From the NCBI GenBank assembly GCA_910592005.1, contig CAJVPP010002429.1, positions 1 through 14,898 of the forward strand: a stretch of DNA of 14,898 bases. The letters are read 5' to 3'. A program made the translations under genes and the position numbers. The stretch comes from Funneliformis mosseae. Its lineage: Eukaryota; Glomeromycota; Glomeromycetes; Glomerales; Glomeraceae. Under the pieces are notes generated by a model, which saw nothing but the letters and a program-made list of their open reading frames with translations, did not search any database and was not told the origin of the DNA. Positions 1 to 8,645 of the stretch are shown here, one piece after another (position 1 is the first letter of the stretch; each line of letters opens with the position of its first letter).

Positions 1-1250
1 CTATCATTAGTTGGATTCACTTTCATCACCGAACTTAATTATTTAATTTTAGGTTTACTTTACGTGAAGTTGCAATACTCATGGTGAGTATATTGGACAA
101 TTTTTTATTTTACTGATTTATGGTTTAAGAGCAAATGAACCATTAGCAAATTCTTTTTGATTTATTCGAATAGGGCTAGAGCAGCGGGAGAAATAACTTT
201 GTTTGATACACGTTTATCACCAATTATTAGAATTTCAACACGCATTCATCGGCATATTTTATATTTAAACATATCATTAATATTAGCAACATTTATTTTT
301 CGTGTATTGGAACAAACCAATTCAAATATACAAAACATGTTTATTCCATCAATCATGTGGGAAATTATTTTCATTGTATTGATGAATGTGGGATTTTTAT
401 CATTTGGTGTATTTATGATATTGGCTTTGGCGACTGATCGTGAAGTCAAACAAAAAATTGGTGAATCTTTGGTTTTTAAATTTTCAAATAAAGCAGATAG
501 AAGCAAAGCAATAAAGGTGAGAAAAAAAATGTTAATTTATAATAAGTATGAAATAAGGGTTTAACTTCTTTTTTTTATATTAGGTATTTGTCATCATGAT
601 GATTCTTATGTTTTCATTTTCATTCTTAACGATATCAAATGTATTGGTTTCATCACTTTCGCCGACAGTATCAAATTTTTGGAAATCAAGAGTAAGTTAC
701 AATATTTATACGTATGTACTTAATCTATTTACTAAGATCTTTTTTTGTATTTATTTAGGTAACTAGTGATACATCAATTTCGTTATCAATGATTTCAATA
801 TTATTCTTGCTTCGATCGAAGTCATGTTCACGCTATTTAGTTAATCCATCATCATCATTACTTACTACACGTCCGTCATCACGTTCATTGGGACCTACAC
901 CCGAGCAGTTAGCAGATGATGAAAGAAGAAATTCTGCAGCTTATACAACACGTACAGCTGTAGTTCGTCCGGAGCCGTCTTACAAGATGAATTTGAAACG
1001 TATTTCTGTTGAAATATGCGATACATCATTAGGGATGGGTGGGATAATTGGAAATATTTCTTTGTCAAAAGATTATACGTTAATGAATGATTTAAACAAA
1101 AATAATAACATTAATAAAAATAACGAGAATAGTGCTATAATTGATGGAAAAAATAGTGGATATGATCATAATGGTTTTTTAAGAATACATAATAATAATT
1201 TGTTCATTAAAAGTGAAGGAAATAGTAAATTTGATGTTATTGATCTTTAA
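1..1250 (+). CDS. Multi-spanning membrane protein, 3' part of a spliced gene
   Basis: Four exons join in one open frame: 1-83 (entering from the left), 174-516, 584-691 and 759-1250. The introns are 90, 67 and 67 nt with GTGAGT, GTGAGA and GTAAGT donors and TAG acceptors. Codon phases fit at each junction; the first junction makes TG|G (Trp). The visible product is 341 residues. Hydrophobic segments lie at about residues 1-24, 55-75, 92-116 and 143-167, with a possible fifth after residue 185. Behind them is a Ser/Thr/Pro-rich cytosolic-type tail (RPSSRSLGPTPEQ) and an Asn-rich C-terminus ending FDVIDL. The layout is like the last helices and regulatory tail of a seven-helix receptor-like protein, but I recognise no family motif, so no function is assigned. 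Codons are not decayed, unlike the transposon remnants to the right, so this looks like a functional host gene. Short frames at 1213-1395 and 246-506 are shadows or 3' UTR. Confidence 0.85.
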
Positions 1251-2243
1251 TTTTTTACTTTTGTGTATTATTTATTATTTATTGATTATTATGATTCAAA
1301 AGATCTTAAAAACTTGTCCTTTATTTATTTTTTATTGTATAGTTTTTTTTATTTGTATAAATTTGTTTTTTTTTTTACTTAAAAAAGGTATTTAAAATCT
1401 TAGAATTTAATTTGCATTTAATTTTTAAAATATATATTAATATTTTTTAATGAATATATTTATATAATATAATAATATAATTATTATAATTATTAATGTT
1501 AAAAGTTTATAAGGATTACTTATATTAAAAAAAATTACCAAAAAAAAAAAAAATAATATATAAAAATATTTATATTATTTATTCATATTTTTAACAATTT
1601 ATATATATACATATTAATTTATATATTAATAAATACAAATTTTTTTCATTTTTAAATTTTATTAAAATATATATATAAGTATTTTAATCTAATTAAAATT
1701 TATTATTTACAATTTATTATTAAATAGTTATTATTCATTAGTTTTAAATAGCTTATTTTATAAATGAATATATTATAATTAACATTTTTAAAATTTTTTA
1801 ATGATATAAATAATTAAAAATTTGCATAAATCTTTTTAGTAAGAAAATCTTAATTTAAAATTATTTTTTAATTAATATTAAATTTACTTATAATATAATA
1901 TTTAAAAAGTTTAAGTATATTTTTAAAATTATCTATATTATAAACTTTTTAAACAACTAATAATTAATATATAGAATATAATTTTTCTATATCTTCTGTA
2001 TTTTAAATTCTTTTTAATTATAGTTGAATTATATTATTTTAGAACTAATTTTAGCTAAAATTTTATAAATTAAATTATAGATGAGAGAAGAAACCTCTTA
2101 ATAATAGTAATGAAATTATATCAAAATCATAATAAGAGATGCGACGAAATCCTTAGAAGGTATCTATAATTAAAATAAATCAAAAACTTTTTAATTTTTA
2201 CAGATACTATATATGTAATTTATATATATTTTATGAATATTAA
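1251..2243. other. AT-only intergenic stretch
   Basis: After the stop at 1250 there is T-rich 3' UTR sequence and then about 850 bases consisting almost only of A and T, including an A-run near 1540. No frame of useful length, splice pattern or repeat period was found. A slightly less AT-rich patch at 2080-2170 has no recognisable content. Confidence 0.7.
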
Positions 2244-2300
2244 CACTACAAGAATTTCAGGGATCAAAATTTTGGTAATGCGATTATTAAAATCTCCCAT
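2244..2300 (+). mobile_element. CACTA-like (EnSpm) terminal motif, isolated
   Basis: The sequence CACTACAAGAATTTC begins at 2244, matching the usual start of CACTA/EnSpm terminal inverted repeats. It follows an A/T-only desert and begins a stretch of more mixed composition, as an element edge would. I searched for the reverse complement (ending TTGTAGTG) through the rest of the window and found none, and no transposase frame is nearby. It is either one end of a broken element or a chance match. Confidence 0.35.
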
Positions 2301-2832
2301 CTGTTATCTTTGTTTTTTTTCTTAAGTGATATGTAGAATTACAATATCTATGAACCGGAAATTCGATTAGATTATATGACAAAATCAAAAGTGAGGTGAG
2401 TGTAATCATACCTTATTTTTTATTTGCGGATATTGCAGTTTTGCAATTAATTATTGATGATGTATAAAATTTGTTGTAGTATTTGATTTTTCATTTTAAG
2501 CAGAGCAGATAAAGGATAGCCTACTTCCTTTTTATACAATTTGTAATGGTACAAGAATCGAATTTTTCATCCATGGAAATTATACATCATGGAAATTTCG
2601 GTCAATTTAATAGGTATAAATTGCGGAATTTATTAATCAAGATCAAACTAAAAATACTAGAATATAATAACAATAAAATTATAATAATGAAAATATAATA
2701 AAAGTTCAAGCTCGTTGATTCTCAAGACGCAAATTTTGTTCTAAACAATTATTGGACCTGTCTCCAAACCATCTCTATAAAAATCTTCATTTTGGAATGA
2801 CAACAAACTAGCTCCGGATATTTCCTGTCTTT
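2301..2832. other. Intergenic, no gene recognised
   Basis: Mixed-composition sequence with no coding frame that I can support. A 10-bp direct repeat (CATGGAAATT) occurs near 2570 and 2587. The right part (about 2750-2832) lies just 3' of the Mrr-like gene on the minus strand and may hold its 3' UTR. Confidence 0.5.
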
Positions 2833-3287
2833 TCAAAATTTCGATAACCTTGTTATTTGACGGATGACATTGACTGATCGTTCTTCAACAAGCCGAATTC
2901 GTTCCTCAATGAACCGAACAAGATCGTTCCTCAGCGAACTGAACGAGATCAAGATATAGATATCTAACATCCGTTAATATGATGTTATATCTTGATGTTC
3001 TAGCTCTTCTTATTGTCCCAGAGGTATAATTTTCCTTGAAAGGGACTACAAGGATTCCAATTGTAGTACCATTGTGGTACCTCGATAAAACCCCTTCCAG
3101 GTCACGTAGGATCTCGGGACCTACAATAAATATTAAATTAACGTCGATTAATAAGATTTATATATAATCTACAGCTGATATATTCAACACATTACCTATA
3201 TTTCGCCTCCTATTTTTGCATTGAACTAAGATCAAGAATCCTTCGTAATTTCCGAACAGATCCACACCACCATTCCCTGGTCTTGGT
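2833..3287 (-). CDS. Mrr-like PD-(D/E)XK endonuclease-domain protein, 5' part missing, one frame break
   Basis: On the minus strand two exons, 3287-3196 and 3120 downward, are separated by a 75-nt intron (donor GTAATG, acceptor TTGTAG) with matching phase. Exon one encodes PGNGGVDLFGNYEGF followed by LILVQCKNRR. This is the catalytic core of Mrr/type IV restriction endonuclease-like domains: the GG-x-D-L aspartate and the Q-x-K strand. Exon two continues with LRDLEGVLSRY, TIGILVVPF and YTSGTIRRARTSRYNI, typical of the family's second half. The preceding acceptor (ATTTCAG at 3290-3288) shows that at least one 5' exon lies further right, unresolved. Frame one ends at TGA 2908-2906, but the next frame carries on convincingly (LVRFIEERIRLVEE) to TGA 2835-2833, so a small indel probably broke the frame inside a 25-bp tandem repeat. 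Codons are otherwise undamaged. The cellular role of such proteins in fungi is not known to me. Confidence 0.75.
2879..2949 (-). repeat. 25-bp tandem repeat inside the Mrr-like exon
   Basis: Three head-to-tail units occur at 2879-2899 (21 bp), 2900-2924 and 2925-2949 (25 bp each), sharing CGTTCCTCA-rGAAC-GAAC. On the minus strand they encode repeated LV-x-F-x-EER, probably a coiled-coil end. Because 25 is not a multiple of three, this array shifts the reading frame of the gene. Confidence 0.8.
2948..2996. repeat. 11-bp inverted repeat in the Mrr-like exon
   Basis: ATCAAGATATA (2948-2958) and its exact complement TATATCTTGAT (2986-2996) are separated by 27 nt. It lies in coding sequence and may be fortuitous. 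Confidence 0.5.
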
Positions 3288-3640
3288 CTGAAATATCAAA
3301 ATAAAAAAAGTGAGTGTGTGTCATATTCGTCAAGAACCAAAGAAAAATGTTCACAGTTGCATGTAACTGCGGTCACAATGTGCTTTCAATTCGATGTTTT
3401 GTATCCTATTCATCACAAACTCGGGGCTTAAGCCAGTGCAGATTTTTGATACGTTCACAGCAGGCCGTCCACCGTACATCAAGTCTGAATACCTGACTGG
3501 CAACTTTCGCAAGCTGTGGCCACGAAGAGCTTTCGACCCTCCGATTTACACCTTGTGGCAACGTAACTTCAGATACATAACAACTCAACAAATACTCATT
3601 AATATAATCACCTTATTCTGTAATACTCTACGTTTTTGAC
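3288..3640. other. Less AT-rich block upstream of the Mrr-like exons, identity unresolved
   Basis: Composition is visibly more balanced than elsewhere and several frames are open on both strands: plus 3314-3496 and 3394-3639, and minus 3591-3406. None has a motif I recognise, and the overlap of open frames suggests that this is mostly a composition effect. The position directly 5' of the Mrr-like exons on the minus strand makes it the best candidate for their upstream exon, intron (3' end at 3288) and promoter. I could not identify a donor that joins any of these frames convincingly. Confidence 0.4.
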
Positions 3641-3698
3641 CGGCATTCTAATAAGTATTAATACATTTATTAATACCTAGTTATTTGGCCATTTTGGC

Positions 3699-3746
3699 CA
3701 TTGGCCACGGCAAAATAGCCAAAAAATTTCTTGGCCGTGGCCAATG
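3699..3746. repeat. 13-bp perfect inverted repeat with GGCCA motifs
   Basis: CATTGGCCACGGC (3699-3711) is exactly complemented by GCCGTGGCCAATG (3734-3746) around a 22-nt loop. Two further TTGGCCA copies lie just left (from 3685). The GC-rich stem stands out in this AT-rich DNA. It could be a MITE-like or palindromic element, or a structured promoter segment upstream of the Mrr-like gene. Confidence 0.75.
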
Positions 3747-3913
3747 CTCTTCGGTAATCTCTGTTCCGTTGATACGGTGCTTGACTTTGACTTATTACGC
3801 AACTTTAAATAGGTCAAATTAGGTAAAATGTTGCGAACGACTGCCGGCAAAGAAATTCCTTCCGAAGGTATCGTTATGATTCATAAAAATTCTTAAAGTT
3901 TCATAGTTGTTTC

Positions 3914-3992
3914 CACTAGTAAATGAGCTCATGATAATTTTACTAGTGTTTTTTTCGCTTGATTTGGAACAAGAATATTTGAGAAAGCGAAA
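3914..3992. repeat. Two consecutive inverted repeats
   Basis: CACTAGTAAA (3914-3923) pairs with TTTACTAGTG (3939-3948), and its 15-nt loop contains the 8-bp palindrome TGAGCTCA (3924-3931). Immediately right, TTTCGCTT (3953-3960) pairs with AAGCGAAA (3985-3992). Three nested or adjacent palindromes in 80 bp suggest a foldback element or a cluster of dimeric protein sites. Confidence 0.65.
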
Positions 3993-4476
3993 TGATGCAT
4001 AAAGAAAAATTTTTCACAAGTAAGGATAAAAATAAAAGGAGCCTATTCAAACGGGTAAATTTTGACTTTTTTTTTATATTATTTTATTGTTACAAAACTA
4101 TAAGAGAAAAAGTCAAAAAAAAAAAGTCACTTGAGCTCAAAGAAGATTTGATTAAAATTTATTTCAATAATTACGTCATACATGTAAGCTCTCTAATATC
4201 TCTAGCCAATCAGAATAAAGATGTAATACACATGATAGGAATAAGTTCATGTGATTGGCTAATTTAAACAAACAATAATTAACCAATTAAATATCAATTT
4301 GACCAATTAAAAAATTAACATAAATTTAAATAGAATTTAAATAAAATAAAATCATAATTTTTATTATTATATATTCTTATAAGATCACGCTATGTATATT
4401 TTTACATTTATTGAATAGCTTTATTAGTGATATATATAATAATTGAATTTCATTATATTATACAAGCATATTAATA
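3993..4476. other. Intergenic region, no supported gene
   Basis: One plus frame (3992-4267) is open but Lys/Phe-rich with no recognisable motif, and it ends inside an inverted repeat, so I do not call it. The remainder is A/T-rich sequence with CCAAT/ATTGG pentamers near 4208, 4254, 4283 and 4305. The 3' end of the Crypton-like gene is at 4477. Confidence 0.55.
4203..4261. repeat. 10-bp inverted repeat TAGCCAATCA / TGATTGGCTA
   Basis: TAGCCAATCA (4203-4212) is exactly complemented at 4252-4261. A nested pair, CACATGA (4229-4235) and TCATGTG (4247-4253), lies inside. The same 10-mer recurs at 11711-11720, about 180 bp upstream of the large minus-strand pseudogene. It contains a CCAAT box, so it may be a shared promoter element rather than a transposon end. 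Confidence 0.6.
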
Positions 4477-6316
4477 TTATTGATTTTTCATACTATTAAA
4501 ATTAAATGAACAATTATGAAAAGTAACTTTAGTATCATTTTGTTTAAAAAGATCTTGAAAACTCTCAAAATTAACATTTAAGTTAGAAATATTTTTATCT
4601 TCTTGAAGTGGCATTTTCATTTTATTATCATTTTTCATGTTAATTTGTTGCAAAGAATTATTTTCTATCAAGAATTTAGATAAAAATAAGTATTTTAAAT
4701 AATTAAAATATAATATTAATAAATAATATAACACCTTTAACAACTTGCAATGCAGTACAAAAGCTAGATATTGAAATTGTATTAGATGTTTTACTATTAT
4801 TCTGTTTATGTTCATTACTTACAAATCGGGTTTGTTCATCATTGAATATTAAAGTAGTATTACATAACGTTAAAGTATTTTGATCTATATACAAAAATAA
4901 ATTAATATATTAATATATAATTATTTTATATAAAAACTTGATAATACTAATCATATCAGATGTAAAAATAGCATCAACTAATTCATTTAATGAAACATTT
5001 TAAAGTTTTTCATTTGATCATTCATATGACTTTAATCCACTTATAGATTTATGTTAGAATATAGATATAATTTCAATATCTATAAAATTTAATTTCTTTA
5101 ATAAAGAAACTAAGGATTTATATTCAGAATAGTTAGTAATTTTTCTCTTTTCAACAGAAATTTCACATTTAACTGTAAGATTATGAAAGAATCCTTGTAA
5201 TTGAAGTTTCCTATTTGATTTTTCAAATACTATCTACCTTTATAAATATATACTAATAAAATATAACAGTTAAATTAATAAATAATATCATTATTAAAAT
5301 TTTGAATTACATATATTATTTATCATTTTCATTAATTATTTCCTGTAAATGAAAATTCTCCTTTGCATCAACAAGACATTTAATAATAAATAAATCATAA
5401 TCTGTAATAATACTTGGATGATTTGGAATTTATAATTTATCACCAGAACTATTATTTAGATCTTCAATACCTTCTTGTTTTATCTTTAATCAAGTAATAT
5501 TTACATCGTAACCTCTATCATATTTTTTATGAAAATGGCTAAATTTTAATTTATAATGTTCTCCACTACAAAGACTAAGAAAAATTGCATTATAAAAAAA
5601 GATTCTTTTTAAAAGTCCTAATGGAGTTTCTTAAGTAAGTATAAGAGATTACAAAATCTGTTGACATTTCTCAATAATAAAAGCTAAAGATCCCTTTTTT
5701 ATGCCTTTACCAATTTAGCTAATTCTTTTAATTTACCATCAAATATCAAATGTAAATCAAGAAATTGCTTTTGATCAAGTAAATCAACTAGTCATAGTGG
5801 AGAATATATATTTACATATCAATTTAATACATACATTACATTAATAATAGATAATATTAAATATTCTTTTCCATTTTGTTATTTCATTACTGTAACATAA
5901 TCAGATATCTGTTCTTCCAAGTCTTTTAAGTTAGTGATATTCTCACAAATATCAGCCAGTCTAACTGTTTTGCGATAATTTTCAAATTTTTTAAGCCAGC
6001 TGTTTGTTGATAAATGAGTATTTTCAACAATGGACTTTTATTTAAAATATTCTTTTTGTTCCTTTGTAGATTTAATATAAACAATTGAAGAAGATAACTA
6101 AATAACATAAAATAAACACTTATTATATAGGTCTTTAGACAATACCCTCCTATTTTCAATTTCAGCAATTTGATGATCAGATTGCACTACTTACGTAACA
6201 TAATCTGAGCCTATCAAATGGCCTCAATCAAAAATAGTATATTATTGTTTAAATACTGTGAACGGATAAATGTGATGCAACTCATGTGATGCAAAAGATT
6301 GACTGATTTGACATAA
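4477..6316 (-). pseudogene. Crypton-like tyrosine recombinase, decayed
   Basis: Four minus-strand exons can be traced: about 6316-5311, about 5233-4948, 4884-4735 and 4664-4477, with introns of about 77, 63 and 70 nt; the last two introns keep frame. The product carries a SAM-like N-terminal part (NSWLKKFENYRKT, then LDLHLIFDGKLKELAK) and a tyrosine-recombinase catalytic part of the Crypton/DUF3504 type. Box I reads FYNAIFLSLCSGEHYKL, with Cys (codon 5570-5568) where the catalytic Arg is expected. Box II reads TNYSEYKS, with Tyr at 5131-5129 and 5122-5120 in place of His and Arg of H-x-x-R. The last box HKSISGLKSYE keeps His (5053-5051) and the nucleophile Tyr (5026-5024). The intact tail ends NCSFNFNSMKNQ. 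Many in-frame stops and a 1-nt deletion near 5711 show that it is dead. The 5' end is uncertain; the frame can be followed to about 6316. Confidence 0.85.
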
Positions 6317-6450
6317 CTGACATATATAACATGTCAGACATATGTGACATATATAACATAGTTAACATATTAGACATAGCTGATATAGTTGATATATTAG
6401 ATATAGTTAACATATTAGCTATAGTTAATATATTAGACATATTAGTTATA
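6306..6450 (+). repeat. 9-bp minisatellite, array 1
   Basis: From 6361 to 6450 there are ten exact-length 9-bp units (GTTAACATA, TTAGACATA, GCTGATATA, GTTGATATA and so on), preceded from 6306 by irregular GACATA/AACATA copies. Written in another phase the unit is YATAKTWRA, closely related to array 2 at 8029-8145. Unit differences are mostly C/T or A/G. Confidence 0.9.
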
Positions 6451-6470
6451 TCTTTCTATGTAATTTATTT

Positions 6471-6700
6471 TTATATAAATAGGTAGCTTTTTAGTTCATA
6501 TAAAAAGAAAGACAGATAGGAACTCAATAAGATAGTTTTAGTAGTTTTAGAGGCAACTGGCCTATTACGTTACCTTTTAATTTAGTATTTCATTTTTTTT
6601 CTTTTCTTAATTTTCTTTTATTTTCTTTACTTTTTCTTTATTTTCTTTTCTTTTATTATTTTACTCATGAATAAATACATTATTTATAAATACAATTTAC
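6471..6700 (+). promoter_or_regulatory. LTR-like or promoter-like module, copy 1
   Basis: Directly after the 9-bp array come a TATA box (TATATAAATAG, 6472-6482), an A-rich segment, a T/C-rich tract (about 6585-6665) and AATAAA at 6672-6677, about 200 bp after the TATA box. Copy 2 at 8157-8375 has the same order and spacing. Repeats, TATA, pyrimidine tract and polyadenylation signal in this order are what U3-R of an LTR looks like. No primer-binding site or retroelement gene was found, so a duplicated promoter remains possible. Confidence 0.45.
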
Positions 6701-6796
6701 TGGCAATCTGTTAAATCATGATTCACTATAATTATATAAATACTTTTGATAAATCGTCTAAGTTAAAGCTACAAACTGTTGAAAGATTACTGCTCA

Positions 6797-6865
6797 ATTA
6801 AAAAGAATAAACCACTTGAACACTCTGTTTAACAGTTGTAGTTCGTAAGAATTACACATTAACAA
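6797..6865. repeat. Dispersed repeat with conserved 8-bp hairpin, copy 1
   Basis: This segment aligns with 12015-12083. Both contain AAAAGAATmA, TTTAACA, and then a hairpin followed by CACATTAACA. Here the stem is TGTAGTTC (6837-6844) with GAATTACA (6849-6856) around loop GTAA; one pair is G-T. The third stem pair is T-A here and C-G in the other copy. Both copies lie about 500 bp upstream of the start of a minus-strand transposon pseudogene. Confidence 0.7.
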
Positions 6866-6930
6866 TACTATACAATAAGTATATATTATTATATACCATT
6901 TATATTATTTCAAAAATTTATTAAATTGTA

Positions 6931-6998
6931 TTTAAATTCATAATAAATATATTTAATAAATATATTTAAATTTATAATAAATATATTTAATAAATATA
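6931..6998. repeat. 34-bp direct tandem duplication
   Basis: Units 6931-6964 and 6965-6998 differ at a single position (C versus T). Near-identity suggests a recent duplication within A/T-rich sequence. No gene is involved. Confidence 0.85.
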
Positions 6999-7109
6999 TT
7001 TAAATAACCTATAAGATTATTACAATTTACATAATAATTTGAATAAACTATAATATTGTAATAGCTTTGTTCATTTCTGAATCAAATCACTTAGATCAGC
7101 AAAATTAAT

Positions 7110-7280
7110 AATCAATAAAATTGTAACTATAATTAAATACAATTTTTTTGATCAAATCAATAGTTTTTGTTTTATTGACTTTTAATAAAAAATTTGTCAA
7201 TAATTTTATATTTTCATCATTTCAACCTTCTTTTTCAGATTGAGAAATATTATTAGAAGTGTCTTTTTACTCTTTTTTTA
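7110..7280 (-). pseudogene. Small decayed coding remnant
   Basis: Minus-strand frame with coding-like content interrupted by stops: KDTSNNISQSEKEG, a TGA at 7224-7222 where Trp would fit, then NDENIKLLTNFLLKVNKTK. A Trp followed by D-x-x-I-x-L-L-x-x-F-L resembles the start of a SANT/Myb-like DNA-binding helix, a common N-terminal part of transposon proteins, but the piece is too short to assign. It could belong with the remnant at 7684-7925 or be an unrelated fragment. Confidence 0.4.
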
Positions 7281-7683
7281 TAAATTTTTAGTTTAGCAAG
7301 TATTAGAATAGTAGTGATAGGTTTGATTAATAGTAATAAATTAAAAATATATAAAACTGAGTTAAAGGTTATTACAGCTATAATGTATAGATTTTATATA
7401 AAAAATACTTGTAGTTTTGGAATAATTGAATGAAAGGTAGAATTGAGTTAGATATTTTAAATTAAATATGACAAATTTTAAAAAAAAGTTGCATTGTCAT
7501 TATTTCATAAAATCTAAATTAATTTATTAAAAATCGATCAAGATGAGAAATAAAAATATTAATTGTATTGATTACTTACCTAATTATTTCAGTAACCAAT
7601 AATTTTTGATTTTAATTTTAGTCGATTAGGTTCAATCTAGAAATAAATAGAGCTAATATTTCAAAAAGTTAAAATACTATCAA
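7281..7683. other. Intergenic, nothing recognised
   Basis: A/T-rich sequence without a frame, repeat or motif that I can support. Confidence 0.4.
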
Positions 7684-7925
7684 CTAATTTTTATCATCAT
7701 GATTTTCTTTAAAAATAAAGTTAGATTCTTCATTTTCAACTTCATTAATTGAATTAGATCAGTATAAATAATTTATAAGTAATTTTACATGTTTATCAAT
7801 ACTGGATTTTATATAATATAAGCAATTCCTATAAAAAATTTTTTCTGTGATTTGATGCTGAATTATTTTCATGATTTAATTCTATGATTTTTCTAATTAT
7901 AATAGGATTATTGCAATATAATTGA
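7684..7925 (-). pseudogene. Decayed coding remnant of unknown family
   Basis: On the minus strand one frame reads CNNPIIIRKIIELNHENNS. After a frame change it continues as SSIDKHVKLLINYLY, a TGA in a likely Trp position, and INEVENEESNFIFKENHDD, ending at TAG 7686-7684. The composition is protein-like (alternating hydrophobic and charged residues) and the stops again sit at likely Trp/Gln codons. I recognise no domain. Its closeness to the 9-bp array module at 8029 suggests that it is part of an old element. Confidence 0.4.
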
Positions 7926-8028
7926 TCTATATAATACATTATAAATAATTATATAAGTAATACAGTTAATATGATTGACTTAATAGATGTATTTAATTTA
8001 TATAAAATAAGAAAGTGCAGATCAAAAT

Positions 8029-8145
8029 GTTAAATATATCAAACATATTTGACATATTTAATATATTTGACATATCTTATATATTTAACATATTTGATAT
8101 ATTTGATATATTTGACATACCTAACATATATGATATATTAGATTT
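8029..8145 (+). repeat. 9-bp minisatellite, array 2
   Basis: Thirteen consecutive 9-bp units run from 8029 to 8145, with consensus ATTTGAYAT (GTTAAATAT, ATCAAACAT, ATTTGACAT, ATTTAATAT, ATTTGACAT and so on). In the phase YATATTTGA it matches array 1 at 6306-6450. It ends 12 bp before a TATA box, as array 1 ends about 20 bp before one. Confidence 0.9.
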
Positions 8146-8156
8146 ATATTAAAGGT

Positions 8157-8375
8157 ATATAAATGAGACTAAATTCTTAATAAGAAAGTAACTATCAATT
8201 GTTAGATACAATCTGATTAGTTCAGCAATAATTATTTACAACCTTCTTTGTAAAAATAGTGTAAGATTATTCTTTTCTACTTGTGATTAATTCTTCTTTT
8301 GTATCTTTTTATTTTAGTATTTTTAGTTTTTAGTTTATTTATTTACCAATAAATTTTTATTCGATTTACTTGAGA
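8157..8375 (+). promoter_or_regulatory. LTR-like or promoter-like module, copy 2
   Basis: The TATA box TATATAAATGAG (8157-8168) is followed by a segment with ATAAGAAAG (also near AAAAGAAAG in copy 1), a T-rich tract containing TTTAGTATTT (also present in copy 1 near 6580), and AATAAA at 8348-8353. The TATA-to-AATAAA spacing is about 190 bp, against about 200 in copy 1. The copies share order and short blocks but are strongly diverged. No gene was found directly downstream on the plus strand. Confidence 0.45.
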
Positions 8376-8645
8376 CATTTTGTGATACCTTGTATTAATA
8401 ATGTAATTCACATTTATTTTTAACTTAACATATAGAAATATAGTCTGAAATTTTACCAAAATTGTCATAAAAATCTTTGCCTTTTATAGTAAAGAAATGC
8501 TGATTAGAATATTTTAATTTATTTCTAAATATGTTAATCAAAAATTATGATTATATATCTAGTCAGAATTATATTTGTTTATTATTTATTCGAAAACTTA
8601 TTTAAATTAAAATCATATAAAGTAAAAAAAATGATAAAATAATTT

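Noticed and set aside
1213..1395. 60-codon plus frame of Leu/Ile/Phe
   Set aside because: Overlaps the end of the membrane-protein gene in another frame and runs into T-rich 3' UTR.
3314..3639. Overlapping open frames on both strands in the less AT-rich block
   Set aside because: Three frames are open over the same bases and none shows a motif or a splice site joining the Mrr-like exon, so none is called as a gene.
3992..4267. 91-codon plus-strand open frame
   Set aside because: Lys/Phe-rich, low complexity, no motif, and it ends inside an inverted repeat; expected by chance.
5573..5584. Second CACTACAAAG motif as partner of the 2244 CACTA terminus
   Set aside because: It is in direct, not inverted, orientation and lies inside the recombinase box I coding sequence.
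5926..6168. 80-codon minus open frame of hydrophobic residues
   Set aside because: Shadow of the Crypton-like frame, whose neighbouring frame carries the recognisable recombinase sequence despite stops.
6306..6450. CRISPR-like array
   Set aside because: The 9-bp units are contiguous without spacers and the genome is eukaryotic; this is a minisatellite.
6361..6450. Tripeptide repeat protein ([V/L][N/D]I) read from the 9-bp array
   Set aside because: The frame is closed by stops just upstream (TGA/TAA before 6361), and the homologous array 2 does not keep the same peptide.
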